Below, in pieces: positions 37,642 through 47,328 of a stretch of DNA of 64,000 nt. The DNA comes from Leptospira biflexa serovar Patoc strain 'Patoc 1 (Paris)' (lineage in GTDB: Bacteria > Spirochaetota > Leptospiria > Leptospirales > Leptospiraceae), in assembly GCF_000017685.1 (NCBI RefSeq), contig NC_010602.1, positions 558,001 through 622,000 of the forward strand, read 5' to 3'. The notes under the pieces are model-generated. The model did no database searches. It saw only the letters and a list, made by a program, of their open reading frames with translations, and was not told the DNA's origin. The translations under genes and the position numbers were made by a program. Numbering within the stretch: position 1 is the stretch's first letter; the number at the start of each line of letters is the position of its first letter.

Positions 37642-39933
37642 TTAAATCAAGAGATTCGGAAATTTTAATCTTAGAATTTGTTTCCATTTTTTTGTGCGTT
37701 CGATTTCGCCAGGGAAGAATGATTCCCATTCACTGAGAATTTCCTTTGCTCTCTCCTCATTCCCTTTGTGAAGGTACAAACGAATCAAATGGAATGTATT
37801 TTTGAATGCCTTGGGCTCTCTTAATCGTATGCGTTCTGAGATTTCGATGGCTTGGTCAATGTTTCCTGCCTTTCGCAGTAAGATGGAACTAAGTTCCATA
37901 AAACTAAGATCATAAGGATGGCTTTCCAAATACACTTCTGCATGTTCTGTTGCCTCAACGTATTCTTTTCGTTTGAAATGTAGTTTTGCTAGCAATTTGT
38001 GAAATCGTTTGTTTGTGATGGGTTGTGCCAAAATTTGTTTTTGCAGGGAATCGATCGCTGCGTCAATATTTCCAACTTCCACCATTTTTTTGGCAGTTTG
38101 GTAAGATTTGGAAAATCCAGGATTTTTAACGATCTCTCCATTGCCTTTGTAATAAACTCTGATGAGAGATAAATCATCAGTGATTTCTCCGTTTCTCGTG
38201 AGTACTTTAAATATTGGATCTAACTCACCTTTCCCTTGTTCGACGTAAGAAAGGATTAAATTTTCATTTTGGTTGATTTGCCTTTGGTTCGTTTCACTCT
38301 GTTCGTTGAAGAGCAATAAATCATCACGTCCATCTGAACCACTGATAATGGTATCACCAGGCAACAAACGAAAGGTTTTGATGAAAATTCCTGAATTTAA
38401 TCCTTTGGTTCCAAGTTTTCGATAACTGAGTTCATTCTCTAAAAAACTTGCCTTCTCATCTCTGTACAAAATGAGCCATGGGTGTTCTGCATTGATAAAA
38501 TATAAAAAGCCAGTTTCTTCTTCGATAAGACCAATCACAAGTGAAACGAGCATACTCCCATCAAATCCTTCAAAAATTTTATGCATTTCAATGAAGGCAT
38601 TTTTCAGCCATCGTTCTGGAGATTGGTTGAAAGTACTTGAGGATAAATTTGTCCGTTCGATGATTGATTGGAAAACGGCACCTAACACAAGTGCACCCCC
38701 GGCACCTTGCATGGATTTTCCCATGGCGTCTGAGTTCACAAAAACAGAAAATTTTTTCCCTTGTAAAATCACATTATGGGCAATGTTCAAATCACCTCCG
38801 ATTTCATATTCCTTTCCCTTAAATTCAAATTTTTTCTTTTGTTTTAAGAGGAATTCAATGGATATAACATCACTGCTGACTTGATTTTTTCCCAAAGGTT
38901 TGAGGAGTAGGTGAGTTAAAAAATAATCACCATCTTGTTGGAATTTTAATTTTTTCACTTCATCGAGTGAGTTTTCTAATTCGATGGTTCGTTCTTTGAC
39001 TTTACTTTCTAATCCAACATTTAATGTGAAAATTTCTGTATACATAGTATTGAGTTGTTGGATGACTCGATTGAGATGAAACGATTGTTGTCCAAAATCA
39101 TCACCTGAGGATGGCATGGATACGACCGAAAAATTTCCTTTGGATAATTCGTCCAAGATATGACTTGTTTCGCTTAATCCTTGTCTCACTGCCTTTGCTA
39201 CTAAATAGGCAACAAATACCAGAGGAAAAATAAAGATGATTCCAATGATGAGAACTTGTAAGGAAGGATTCGATACATGTAAGTTCCCATTGGCACTGGA
39301 AATGAGCATATATCCTAAAACAGTTACGGGTAGGGCTGCGAGAGCAAAAAAGGATATCAATATCCTTTTGAAATAATCAAATTTTGGGATTTCATTTGGT
39401 TCGATGGTTATGGGACGAATCAAGGGAAGTTTGAATAAATTACGGAATGCATTTTCGGTAATGAAGTAATAAGCCACAAAGGAAATGGGGGGGATCATCA
39501 CCATATAAAGGAGAAATGTTGTCCATAATGTAGGTCTGTAGAGATCAAAGAAAGGAGAGATTACAAAAATAAGTCCAACACCAACGAACCAACGTAATAT
39601 GATGATAAATCCTTCATAAAAAGGATACCGGTATAAAAATAGTTTTAATTCTTTTGCCTTTGCTTTGCTTCCAATCGTGTAACTATCCTTGGTTTTTTCA
39701 TTCTGAAGATTTTCAAATTGATTGGATATTTTTTTTAGGACCAAATACCTCCAGAGGCATCCTCCTAGCACCATCAGGGTGCCACTTGTGACACATAAAA
39801 CCAAAAATAACAACCATTCGCTTATGCTATATTCTTGTGTGATGGAAGCCATATAAATGGCAAAAGGAACGGGAACTAAATGAGTGAAGGCTTCTAATCG
39901 AATTGTGAGTGGTAAAAATATAGTTTTAAACAT
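37642..39933 (-). CDS. Membrane SpoIIE/PP2C-type phosphatase with C-terminal TPR repeats
   Basis: A 763-residue paralogue of the neighbouring phosphatase: same N-terminal start (FTHLVPVPFAIYMASITQ), six spans, HAMP (LSETSHILDELSKGNFSVV) and SpoIIE domain (YEIGGDLNIAH, VNSDAMGKSMQGAGGALV, ISGSDGRDDLL). It has an added C-terminal segment of about 130 residues with three to four TPR units (VGNIDAAIDSLQKQILAQP, KEYVEATEHAEVYLESHP, AGNIDQAIEISERIR). The TPRs could bind a partner or the phosphatase target. It is 31 bases before the shorter paralogue, so the pair is an operon created by tandem duplication. Confidence 0.86.
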   Translation of the reverse strand: MFKTIFLPLTIRLEAFTHLVPVPFAIYMASITQEYSISEWLLFLVLCVTSGTLMVLGGCLWRYLVLKKISNQFENLQNEKTKDSYTIGSKAKAKELKLFLYRYPFYEGFIIILRWFVGVGLIFVISPFFDLYRPTLWTTFLLYMVMIPPISFVAYYFITENAFRNLFKLPLIRPITIEPNEIPKFDYFKRILISFFALAALPVTVLGYMLISSANGNLHVSNPSLQVLIIGIIFIFPLVFVAYLVAKAVRQGLSETSHILDELSKGNFSVVSMPSSGDDFGQQSFHLNRVIQQLNTMYTEIFTLNVGLESKVKERTIELENSLDEVKKLKFQQDGDYFLTHLLLKPLGKNQVSSDVISIEFLLKQKKKFEFKGKEYEIGGDLNIAHNVILQGKKFSVFVNSDAMGKSMQGAGGALVLGAVFQSIIERTNLSSSTFNQSPERWLKNAFIEMHKIFEGFDGSMLVSLVIGLIEEETGFLYFINAEHPWLILYRDEKASFLENELSYRKLGTKGLNSGIFIKTFRLLPGDTIISGSDGRDDLLLFNEQSETNQRQINQNENLILSYVEQGKGELDPIFKVLTRNGEITDDLSLIRVYYKGNGEIVKNPGFSKSYQTAKKMVEVGNIDAAIDSLQKQILAQPITNKRFHKLLAKLHFKRKEYVEATEHAEVYLESHPYDLSFMELSSILLRKAGNIDQAIEISERIRLREPKAFKNTFHLIRLYLHKGNEERAKEILSEWESFFPGEIERTKKWKQILRLKFPNLLI

Positions 39934-40088
39934 GAAGGCGGATGAATATTGTAGGTGATTTTAAGAAAAATAATCAATTGTCAAGTCATTGCAAAAGAAT
40001 CATTCTTAGTTTGATTCTATTTTACTTGCTCCGTAAGGGCTTTACCTAAATACTTTCTATAGCTACTGTATACTGGAACCAATCATCC

Positions 40089-41780
40089 ATGCGCCAGAAT
40101 CTTCCTATTACCAATCATGAAGTGGAATTCCAAGAAGGAACAAAGATCACTTCCAAAACGGATTTGAAAGGGATCATCACTTATGTCAATGAAGACTTCT
40201 TAAAAATTAGTGGATATACGAATGAAGAGTTGATTGGACAACCTCACAACCTCATCCGTCATCCAGAGATGCCACAAGAAGCATTCCGTGACCTTTGGGA
40301 GACAGTGAAGGCCCAAAACTCATGGGTTGGCCTTGTCAAAAATCGATGCAAAAATGGGGATTTTTATTGGGTCGATGCCAATGTATCTCCCATTTACGAA
40401 GATGGAAAACACATCGGTTATATGTCGGTTCGCACAAAGGCAACCAGGGAGCAAATCCAAAACGCAGAAATATTATATGCAAAAATGAATCTCGGGAACT
40501 GGCAAAAAAGTTCTAAACTAAAATTTTTATCTGCTCTTTCTTCTCGCACCGTTTATTTGATACAAACGATCGTTAGTTTACTTTTGTTAGTTGGATTTTT
40601 TTCTCTCCAAGTTTTTGAATTACCCGATTCTCAAAAACCCATCTTATTTGGAATTGGATTTGTTCTTTTTACTATCACTTCTTTATTTGGGTATTGGAAA
40701 ATTGCAAAAAATAGACATTCTTTTTTAAAGGTCATCCAATACCTACAAAACTTATACAAAGGTCATTTGAAATTCGATGTAGAGTTAGAAAATGGTGGTG
40801 ATTACGAGGAAGTTTTACATCTCCTTAAAAAAACTCAATTTGAATTTCGTGGGATGATTTCGCAACTCATTGGTAACGCTGAGATCGTCAAATCGCAAAT
40901 TAAGGGTCTCACAAAAGCCGTCGAACACATCCATGTTGCGTTCCAAGAATTATCACTGGCGATGCATTCCCTCGCTGATTCTAGTAATGTCACTCGCGAA
41001 AGTTCTGAAAGTATCTTCCACCAAATGGATGCACTCAACCACCTCATCCAAAGCATACGATCCGAGTCCATTGCTGTTAAGTTAGAATCAACAACTGCCC
41101 ACCAGATTGCTATGGAAGGAAAAAATCGTTCGGACAAAGCAATGGCTCAATTCTTTAAAGCCAAAAATCAAATTTTCAAAACTTCTGAATCCATCAAAGA
41201 TTTGGGAGAAAAAACGAAAGCCATCCGTAAAATTACAGAAACCATTGCCGCCATCTCTGAAAAAACCAACTTACTTTCGTTAAATGCATCAATTGAATCT
41301 GCTAGAGCTGGAGATGCAGGGAAGGGTTTTGCGGTTGTTGCGGGTGAGGTTGGACTTCTTGCGGAACAATCGAAAAAATCTGCCAAAGAAATTTCAGTTT
41401 TTATCAATGAACTAACATCAAAGATATTACAAACCGTAACAGACATTGAAGAAGGATTGAGCGAAGTGGAACTTGGTTCTAGTGAATTTGAAACAGTGCA
41501 AACAGAGATGGAAAAGATTCTAACAAATTCTGTTGTTACGAAAGAAAGTTCCGAAAAAATTAGCAGTTCGACGGAAGGAACGCAAGAAAAATCAACAAGT
41601 GTTCTTTCCAATATGGAAAAAATCCAAAACCAATTGACTCATACTTCTTCGATTGTAGAAGAATTATCTGCCGCCGCAAGCGAACAACAACATACGGTTG
41701 CGGCCATCGAAGAATCCATTTCCAATTTGGACAAGGTGGCGGACAGGCTTGATTCCGTTGCCTTTCGGTTTCAGTTTTAG
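40089..41780 (+). CDS. PAS-domain methyl-accepting chemotaxis protein (Aer-like)
   Basis: A 563-residue chemoreceptor. An N-terminal PAS domain (about 15-120; [20 protein letters not shown] and the [15 protein letters not shown] flavin-PAS motif seen in Aer) is followed by two close membrane spans (about 145-205). A long signalling coiled coil holds the MA hairpin [22 protein letters not shown] (conserved tip E-K-T-N). The usual EVR after the hairpin is EVG here. It is likely a cytosol-facing energy or redox taxis receptor. It is divergent from the phosphatase operon. Confidence 0.92.
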   Translation: MRQNLPITNHEVEFQEGTKITSKTDLKGIITYVNEDFLKISGYTNEELIGQPHNLIRHPEMPQEAFRDLWETVKAQNSWVGLVKNRCKNGDFYWVDANVSPIYEDGKHIGYMSVRTKATREQIQNAEILYAKMNLGNWQKSSKLKFLSALSSRTVYLIQTIVSLLLLVGFFSLQVFELPDSQKPILFGIGFVLFTITSLFGYWKIAKNRHSFLKVIQYLQNLYKGHLKFDVELENGGDYEEVLHLLKKTQFEFRGMISQLIGNAEIVKSQIKGLTKAVEHIHVAFQELSLAMHSLADSSNVTRESSESIFHQMDALNHLIQSIRSESIAVKLESTTAHQIAMEGKNRSDKAMAQFFKAKNQIFKTSESIKDLGEKTKAIRKITETIAAISEKTNLLSLNASIESARAGDAGKGFAVVAGEVGLLAEQSKKSAKEISVFINELTSKILQTVTDIEEGLSEVELGSSEFETVQTEMEKILTNSVVTKESSEKISSSTEGTQEKSTSVLSNMEKIQNQLTHTSSIVEELSAAASEQQHTVAAIEESISNLDKVADRLDSVAFRFQF

Positions 41781-41812
41781 TAAGGATCTAATTCAATCTA
41801 AAGGATTATTTG

Positions 41813-42244
41813 ATGGCAACACAGAACCCAGAAACCAAGTCGAAGATGAGTTTCCATGTGGAGACAACAAGACTCGATTCCCATGCAAGTGCATCAGTCT
41901 GTAAGTCAGCAGAAATTCGTTTGGATACTGATATGGCAGGGAATCCAAATGCGTTCAACCCGGCAGAACTATTACTGGCAGCTCTCTCCGCTTGCATCAT
42001 CAAAGGTGTGGAACGGGTCACGCCAATCCTCCATTTCCAGCTAAAAGGAATCCAAGTCATAGTGGATGGAATCAGACAAGATGTTCCTCCCAAAATGGAA
42101 TCCATTCGTTATCAGATCATCGTCGATACGGAAGAAACAGATGACCGTCTGCGACTGTTACATGAAAATATAAAAAAATATGGGACTGTGTTTAATACGA
42201 TAGCGCCTGGTACAGATTTAGTAGGGGAAATTCGAAGGAAATAA
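41813..42244 (+). CDS. OsmC/Ohr-family protein lacking the second catalytic cysteine
   Basis: About 143 residues. Motifs GNPNAFNPAELLLAALSACIIKGVER and KYGTVFNTI match the OsmC family. The peroxidatic Cys (residue about 61) is in its usual helix, but the second family Cys, normally before the Pro/Val of the last helix, is replaced (YGTVFN). It could act as a one-cysteine peroxidase or, more likely, a non-peroxidatic OsmC-like protein. An extra Cys near residue 30 is present. The preceding gene ends 32 bases upstream. Confidence 0.82.
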   Translation: MATQNPETKSKMSFHVETTRLDSHASASVCKSAEIRLDTDMAGNPNAFNPAELLLAALSACIIKGVERVTPILHFQLKGIQVIVDGIRQDVPPKMESIRYQIIVDTEETDDRLRLLHENIKKYGTVFNTIAPGTDLVGEIRRK

Positions 42245-42245
42245 A

Positions 42246-42272
42246 AAAACCTGAAGATGAATTCCAGGTTTT
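42246..42272. terminator. Bidirectional intrinsic terminator between osmC-like and membrane protein genes
   Basis: aaaacctg and caggtttt form an 8-bp stem with an 11-base loop. Seven A lie on the left and T on the right, so it can work from either side, immediately after the osmC-like stop and 108 bases before the minus-strand gene's stop. Confidence 0.65.
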
Positions 42273-42379
42273 ATGGAAGGGATTTCGTTTGTTGCGATTG
42301 TCTTTTTTTAAGCGTTTCCTTTGAAATCTTTTCTACGAATTTCTATTTTCCATTCGATCAGAAAAATAAAATCAATTCC

Positions 42380-42820
42380 TTATTCCTCATCCTCTTTCCA
42401 ACCCACAGAATAGATCACAGCAGTGGAGATGGTAAAAAGAGAATAATAAGCAACCCATACCCATACGAGTTGTGTAGGAGCAAAGTTTGTTAAGGACAAG
42501 GTCCATAACATGGGAGAAACAAATCCAATGATGGATACCAAGATTCCCACGAGAAATCCTCCCACAAGGCCTTGGGGTAGAAACTCTTTCATCAATGCAT
42601 AGAGAAACCCAAAAGCAAGTGTGAACGTTAAATCGCTGAACACAGGTCCAAGCCAAAAAACATCTGTTATGGGAACAAACATCGACTTCAATGTTGGGTC
42701 AAAGTAAAACTTTGCAAAAAACAACATTCGAACCGGGATGGATACGGCTTCCCAAAACGAAAAGGCGAGAAGGAACCGGACGAGTATCCGATTCCATTTT
42801 TCTGTATTCAGCGAATTCAC
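42380..42820 (-). CDS. Four-span membrane protein of unknown function
   Basis: A 146-residue protein with four hydrophobic segments (residues about 12-32, 55-75, 80-100 and 110-135), an inner-membrane protein with short loops. The last residues VGWKEDEE are acidic. It follows the thiolase gene by 4 bases and shares its strand, so it is in the fatty-acid operon, but no family is recognised and the role is open. Confidence 0.65.
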   Translation of the reverse strand: MNSLNTEKWNRILVRFLLAFSFWEAVSIPVRMLFFAKFYFDPTLKSMFVPITDVFWLGPVFSDLTFTLAFGFLYALMKEFLPQGLVGGFLVGILVSIIGFVSPMLWTLSLTNFAPTQLVWVWVAYYSLFTISTAVIYSVGWKEDEE

Positions 42821-42824
42821 TGGA

Positions 42825-44090
42825 TTACTTTCCTAAGATGAACACGAAGTTCGTAGTAGCAGATCCACCAATGTTGAGCATAAGACCGTTCTTTGCTCCT
42901 TTCACTTGGTAGTCGCCTGCGGTATTCGTGACTTGTTTGTAAAGGTCAAGCATCATACGAACACCGGATGCACCTACTGGGTGACCCACACCGATGAGTC
43001 CGCCGGATGGATTGATTGGTTTTTTACCACCGAAGTCAATCGTTCCTTCTTCGATCGCGACGTGTTCTTTTCCTGGTTCTGAGATTCCGAAAGCAGAAAT
43101 CGCAGCATACTCAGAAGAAGTAAAACAGTCATGTGTTTCAAACACATCAATGTTTTTTACATCGAGGTCAGCACGTTTGTAAGCATCTTTTACTGTTTGG
43201 CGAGTCCATGGAAGGATGTATTTGTCCCCAACGGATTCTTGTTTTTTTGCTTCAAAGGTAATCGGCGCCACTCGGTGACCCCATCCTTTCACACGAGGGA
43301 TGTCATCAATTTTACGGCCTGTTTTTTTAGCGTATTCTTTGGTGTAGTCTTTAGAAGCAAGGATGGTAACAGCAGCACCGTCTGTGACTTGGGAACAGTC
43401 AGTGATACAAAGCCTTCCACCAACTGCCATATTGTTTGCACCACCACGAGCCATTGCATGTTCTTTGTTCATGAACCAAGTGCGAGTTTGAGCTTTTGGG
43501 TTCCGTTTTGCGTTTGCGTAATTGATACGAGAAATTTCAGCAAGTGCATCCATAAATCGTTCTTCTTTCAGTTCGTATCTTTCTAAGATCACATCTGCTA
43601 GTTTTCCGAAAAGTTTAGGGAAAGGAAATTGAACCCCTTTCGCTTCTTTATCATAATACGCAGCAGTTCCAAGAAAGTCACCACCCACAGAAGAAGAAAC
43701 GGTTTTCATCACTTCCACACCTAGAACGATCGCTAGATCATAATCTTCGGCACGGATGTGTGTGATGGCAGCATCAAGGGCAACAGATCCAGAAGCACAA
43801 GCTGCTTCGTAACGTGCACCAGGCACACCAAAAAGAGCAGGGTTTACTTCTGTTAAAAAAGCACCCAAGTGACCTTGGTTCGCATACTGTTCTGCATCAA
43901 AGTTACCAACGAAAACAGCTACTTTGTTTTCTTTGTTCAATCGTTTGATTTCATCATAACTGATGCCAACTTTTTCAAGAGCATCATCTAACACTTCACG
44001 CATCATGGACATGAAGGTTTTTCCTTCTTTGGTCCAGTTTCTTTGGAAGTCGGTTTGTTCCCCGCCTAGTACGAATACTTTTTCACTCAT
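42825..44090 (-). CDS. Acetyl-CoA acetyltransferase family thiolase
   Basis: A 421-residue thiolase. The nucleophile Cys98 lies in [13 protein letters not shown], the His in [12 protein letters not shown], and the second Gly-rich motif is [17 protein letters not shown]. The sequence is closer to SCP-x/acetoacetyl-CoA-type thiolases than to classical FadA. It cleaves 3-ketoacyl-CoA or runs the reverse condensation. The ATG has a clear ggag site. Together with the 3-hydroxyacyl-CoA dehydrogenase gene 13 bases upstream it supplies two steps of beta-oxidation; leptospires use fatty acids as main carbon source. Confidence 0.9.
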   Translation of the reverse strand: MSEKVFVLGGEQTDFQRNWTKEGKTFMSMMREVLDDALEKVGISYDEIKRLNKENKVAVFVGNFDAEQYANQGHLGAFLTEVNPALFGVPGARYEAACASGSVALDAAITHIRAEDYDLAIVLGVEVMKTVSSSVGGDFLGTAAYYDKEAKGVQFPFPKLFGKLADVILERYELKEERFMDALAEISRINYANAKRNPKAQTRTWFMNKEHAMARGGANNMAVGGRLCITDCSQVTDGAAVTILASKDYTKEYAKKTGRKIDDIPRVKGWGHRVAPITFEAKKQESVGDKYILPWTRQTVKDAYKRADLDVKNIDVFETHDCFTSSEYAAISAFGISEPGKEHVAIEEGTIDFGGKKPINPSGGLIGVGHPVGASGVRMMLDLYKQVTNTAGDYQVKGAKNGLMLNIGGSATTNFVFILGK

Positions 44091-44103
44091 ATGATACTCC
44101 TAA

Positions 44104-45414
44104 TTAACCTTTGAAGAGAGACCGTGCATCAAGTTTGTCGCCAAGTTCGTAGAACTTTTTGCCTTCTTTAGCATCTTTTAAAAGTTTTGGAACTGGTATT
44201 TTAGACGCTTCCATTAACTTAATTGTTTCTTTTGGTCCACCAAGGAAATCAACGAAGGCAGAAGCAGGTACCCAGTTAAAACCGAAACCCATTGCTCCGT
44301 CAGTGTTTTCTTTTGTATCCACAACTTCTCCTACGAGAGAGAGCGAATAACTGATGTAACGTGAAATGAAGTAACGAGCGATCTCTGCTTCAAATCCAGA
44401 TGCATTTTTCACAACGTCCATAGCACCTTTGTAGTTTGATTCTTTGATTTTTTGGCGAGCTTCTTTGATAAAAGGAATATCAAATTTTGGGTACGGATCG
44501 TACTCGCCAGTTTTGATATTATAAACAAACTTCTCACGTTTTCCGTCAGCGTGTTTCACCACTTTTGTGAGACCACCACCCGATTTCATACCAAGTTTAC
44601 CAGCATCGATTAACTTTTGGAAGTAACCTGGAAGTTTGAAAGTTTCGTGTGCTTCGTCTTTTGTATTGTCATAGATATTGTCTACGATGGCTTTGTGAAC
44701 ATCAAGTCCTACGAAGTCAGCAGTTGCCAAAGGCCCCATAGCACGGCCCGTGTAACCAGACATGATTTCGTCCATAAGGGCGATTCCACCTTTGTCAGCA
44801 TACTTTTCTGCAAAGTGAGCCACTTCGTTCATCAACTGGAATCCAATGCGGTTTCCAGCGAAAGCAGGAGTGTCATTTGTATACACAACAGCACGGCCGA
44901 GTACTTTGTCTAAGTATTCACCTAACGCTTGTGTGACTTTTTTATCGTTTCCAGAGTGAGTGACGAGTTCACAAAGGATCATTTTGTAAGGAGGGTTAAA
45001 AAAATGGGTTCCGTAATAATGTTTTTGGCCATCTTCGTCGTATGCTTTTGCCAAACGACCAATGGATAAACCAGAAGACACAGTGGACACAATGGTTCCT
45101 GGACGGCGAGCCTTTGCAATACGAGTATTGATCGGTTCTTTGACTTCGTAACTTTCCGCCACGAGTTCGAATACCCAATCTGACTCTGCGACAGCTTTTT
45201 CCAGATCCGCATCGTAGGAACCAGGGATCATTCTAGCGCGAATTGTATCCGTTTTGACGGATGCGACAGCGGCTTCGATACCCTGTTTTGCTTTTTCTAC
45301 ATCTCTAGCGAGCATATGGACTTTAGCACCACCGAAGGCAGCAATGACGCCTGCACTTCCAGAACCCATGGCTCCGTTGGCACCTAAAATCGTGACAGTT
45401 TTGATTTCTCTCAT
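44104..45414 (-). CDS. 3-hydroxyacyl-CoA dehydrogenase
   Basis: A 436-residue single-function dehydrogenase. The NAD site is at the N terminus ([15 protein letters not shown], residues 8-22). The catalytic region shows [13 protein letters not shown] with the His/Asn pair, and [16 protein letters not shown]. It is longer than classic short-chain-length 3HCDH (about 280-310) because of an additional C-terminal domain (about residues 300-436), similar to the 3HCDH part of FadN/FadB. It oxidises 3-hydroxyacyl-CoA to 3-ketoacyl-CoA. It is co-transcribed with the thiolase. The GC-rich element lies directly upstream of it. Confidence 0.9.
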   Translation of the reverse strand: MREIKTVTILGANGAMGSGSAGVIAAFGGAKVHMLARDVEKAKQGIEAAVASVKTDTIRARMIPGSYDADLEKAVAESDWVFELVAESYEVKEPINTRIAKARRPGTIVSTVSSGLSIGRLAKAYDEDGQKHYYGTHFFNPPYKMILCELVTHSGNDKKVTQALGEYLDKVLGRAVVYTNDTPAFAGNRIGFQLMNEVAHFAEKYADKGGIALMDEIMSGYTGRAMGPLATADFVGLDVHKAIVDNIYDNTKDEAHETFKLPGYFQKLIDAGKLGMKSGGGLTKVVKHADGKREKFVYNIKTGEYDPYPKFDIPFIKEARQKIKESNYKGAMDVVKNASGFEAEIARYFISRYISYSLSLVGEVVDTKENTDGAMGFGFNWVPASAFVDFLGGPKETIKLMEASKIPVPKLLKDAKEGKKFYELGDKLDARSLFKG

Positions 45415-45484
45415 GAAGGAATTTCCGAATCTAATTTTTACTTACCGTTCTAGAAAGCCGAGGTGACAGGAAAATCGTTTTTTT

Positions 45485-45790
45485 TTGTCAGATTTGTTAC
45501 AAAAGAGGGGCGGTGGGGGTGGTGCGAGGGTATGGTACTCCCCGCCCGATTTGAGGGTGGGGAACTAGACCCGCCGCCCAATGGTTTCCCTTTACCACAA
45601 CCCCCAAATTTTGGCACGCGACTTCCCAAAATCCCCGATTTTCTTTTTAAAAAGTTCATACTTGCTCATTGGGGCGCCCGGGCGGGCCTCATCCGGGGTG
45701 CGCTTCCGCTCCCGTCCAAAGCCATGGGAAGCCATGGCTTTGGACCAAGCCCTCCTGGTCCCTGGCGCTGGGAATTTTTGGGATCAAGTG
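45485..45790. repeat. GC-rich intergenic element with palindromes, possible dispersed repeat
   Basis: About 300 bases of roughly 60% GC in an otherwise AT-rich window, between the 3-hydroxyacyl-CoA dehydrogenase and a lipoprotein gene. It holds G-rich and C-rich runs (ggggcggtgggggtgg; cgcccgggcgggcctc), the palindrome gggcgccc (45672-45679) and a perfect long hairpin (45714-45745). Frames on the plus strand are open by virtue of GC content but encode Pro/Gly-rich nonsense. Repeat status can only be confirmed with the rest of the genome. Confidence 0.45.
45714..45745. repeat. Perfect 14-bp inverted repeat with 4-base loop
   Basis: gtccaaagccatgg, loop gaag, ccatggctttggac. It is the strongest hairpin in the window. 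It is not followed by a T tract on either strand, so it is not a typical intrinsic terminator. Confidence 0.85.
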
Positions 45791-46023
45791 AAATTTCGGT
45801 TTTTATTGGAATCATTTCCCTTTCGGCATCATTGGTGACTTGATTTCATTTTTTAGGATCGAACCAATGGTTTTGGTAAAATTTGTAAACCAGAGAAATT
45901 ACAAACGAAAGTTAAATGTATCTGTATTTTATGAAAAATGAATTTGATTTTGGTTTTACAATAATATCTGTTATTTGTAGAAAACCATTTGACCTAACAT
46001 AGGTTTATGTTGCACTTTGACAG
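45791..46023. other. AT-rich stretch before the lipoprotein pair
   Basis: The GC-rich element ends near 45790. From there to the ATG at 46024 the sequence is AT-rich with no reading frame that looks like a gene. A promoter for the lipoprotein pair is expected here but no convincing -35/-10 pair stands out. Confidence 0.5.
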
Positions 46024-46635
46024 ATGAATTTGAAAGAAAAACCCTCTAGTAAATGGATTATCATTATTTCAGTTTCTTGCTTAGGAATATTATTAAATTG
46101 TATTTCCTTTGTGAAGTATGAAAATCCAAATTTAAAAAATACACCAACACCTGAGTTACAAGAAAAGAAAACGGTTCTTTTGAAGTATTATGGTGACTAC
46201 CTGCGGTATGGAAAACATAGCACTTATTTTCAAGATTTAATTGTTCTCAAAGAATCCATGATTGAAACAATTAAAGATACAAATTTATTTCTGAATGTAA
46301 TTACAAACGAGAACGAAGCACATGATTATGTTATGTATATTGAGTCAGATTTAGACGATAAAAGTTCTTTAGGTTGGGCCTTTTTTTCTGGATTAACTTT
46401 TATGGTTTTCCCACTCATAGTGGATGTGGATGTGGATGTAAAAATTTCTCTCTATGATTTGAAAAACAAACAATTATCGGCAAACCAAGAGAAAATTCAT
46501 TTGGATCTTTATGGGGGCTGGTTACTCATTCCTGCTACACCTTTTTTCTTTTCACCTTCCGTAGAAAGAAAAGCTTATAAAAATATTATTTTTTCCTCCA
46601 TAAATCAATGGAAAACAAAAGGAATCATCAAATGA
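46024..46635 (+). CDS. Lipoprotein of unknown function
   Basis: A 203-residue lipoprotein: a basic start (KEKPSSK), hydrophobic core and lipobox ILLNC with acylated Cys at about residue 26. The mature chain has a mixed alpha/beta pattern and a hydrophobic stretch SLGWAFFSGLTFMVFPLIVDV (residues about 117-137), then the Val-Asp repeat VDVDVDV. It ends with a predicted helix. No family recognised. Its 3' end overlaps the next lipoprotein start by 4 bases, a translationally coupled pair. Confidence 0.65.
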   Translation: MNLKEKPSSKWIIIISVSCLGILLNCISFVKYENPNLKNTPTPELQEKKTVLLKYYGDYLRYGKHSTYFQDLIVLKESMIETIKDTNLFLNVITNENEAHDYVMYIESDLDDKSSLGWAFFSGLTFMVFPLIVDVDVDVKISLYDLKNKQLSANQEKIHLDLYGGWLLIPATPFFFSPSVERKAYKNIIFSSINQWKTKGIIK

Positions 46636-47132
46636 AATTTATTATTTTTTCTATTTTTGTTTTATTGAATTTTGTATCTTGTGCTGACCTACAGCCACTC
46701 CAATATAAAAAATCCAATGTAGGGAAGTTTAATTTGACTTTAGAAGTCATTGAACCTGGGATCACTAAAGAATTTCATAATAAAATCAAATCTCATATTT
46801 CTATGCGGGCCGTCCTTCGCAAAGGATTGATCGAGGCTGAATTATTCAAATCAATTGTGAATTTTAATGGGGATCTTCAGCTACGCGTCCTCAATAATGA
46901 AAAAGAGGAAATTCAGGAATCCAATTTCTTGGACTTTCGGCATAAGTTAAAGCTAACATTTATCGTATTGAAGGACAAAAAAGAGATTTATAAAAAGGAT
47001 TTTATTGCTGATGAAATCGCAACTGCTTCCGAAAAATTCATGGCTGTGGAAAGGATTCGTTTTGCAACAGAAAAAGCGACCTATCGTTGTTTAGAACAAT
47101 TTTTAGAGGACATATCCAAACAAAAACTTTGA
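46632..47132 (+). CDS. Lipoprotein coupled to the preceding one, function unknown
   Basis: About 166 residues from the ATG at 46632, which overlaps the upstream stop. A hydrophobic signal (FIIFSIFVLLNFVSC) ends in a lipobox with the Cys at about residue 17. The mature part is mostly beta strands with many Lys/Glu and one further Cys (YRCLEQF) in the C-terminal helix. Both proteins of the pair are likely on the outer membrane. No known family. Confidence 0.65.
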   Translation: MKFIIFSIFVLLNFVSCADLQPLQYKKSNVGKFNLTLEVIEPGITKEFHNKIKSHISMRAVLRKGLIEAELFKSIVNFNGDLQLRVLNNEKEEIQESNFLDFRHKLKLTFIVLKDKKEIYKKDFIADEIATASEKFMAVERIRFATEKATYRCLEQFLEDISKQKL

Positions 47133-47328
47133 ACTAAAAAAAATCCATGCGCCACTTGCACTGAATTGATTGAAGTGTCGGTAGGAGCGGAAATCCTTTC
47201 GCCATGCGAAAGATTGGAGCGGATGACGCGGTCGTTCATCGATAGTTTTTACGTGATCGATTGGATTCGAGGCGCCCAAAAAGGAAAATCAATCACTCCT
47301 TTTTGGGACTGAAAGGTGGCTCCCCGTT
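47133..47328. repeat. Intergenic block with two hairpins, possible repeat
   Basis: A 196-base gap with no gene. It holds ctttcgc-cat-gcgaaag (47196-47212) and cccaaaaagga / tcctttttggg (47275-47307, 11-bp arms, 11-base loop). The sequence ggcgccc also occurs in the GC-rich element at 45.67 kb. The second hairpin is not followed by a T tract on either strand. Confidence 0.4.

Noticed and set aside
43131..43586. 151-codon plus-strand frame opposite the thiolase gene
   Set aside because: Antisense shadow of a conserved thiolase; Phe/Ser-rich translation without any recognisable feature.
45463..45843. A 126-codon plus-strand frame in the GC-rich element (and another in a second frame)
   Set aside because: The open frames follow from GC-rich sequence; the translation is Pro/Gly/Arg-rich with no domain or signal, no convincing ribosome-binding site, and it contains the palindromes. 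It was recorded as an element, not a gene.
47196..47307. Hairpins before the DUF2721 gene as terminators
   Set aside because: Neither stem is followed by a T tract on either strand, so terminator function was not assigned.
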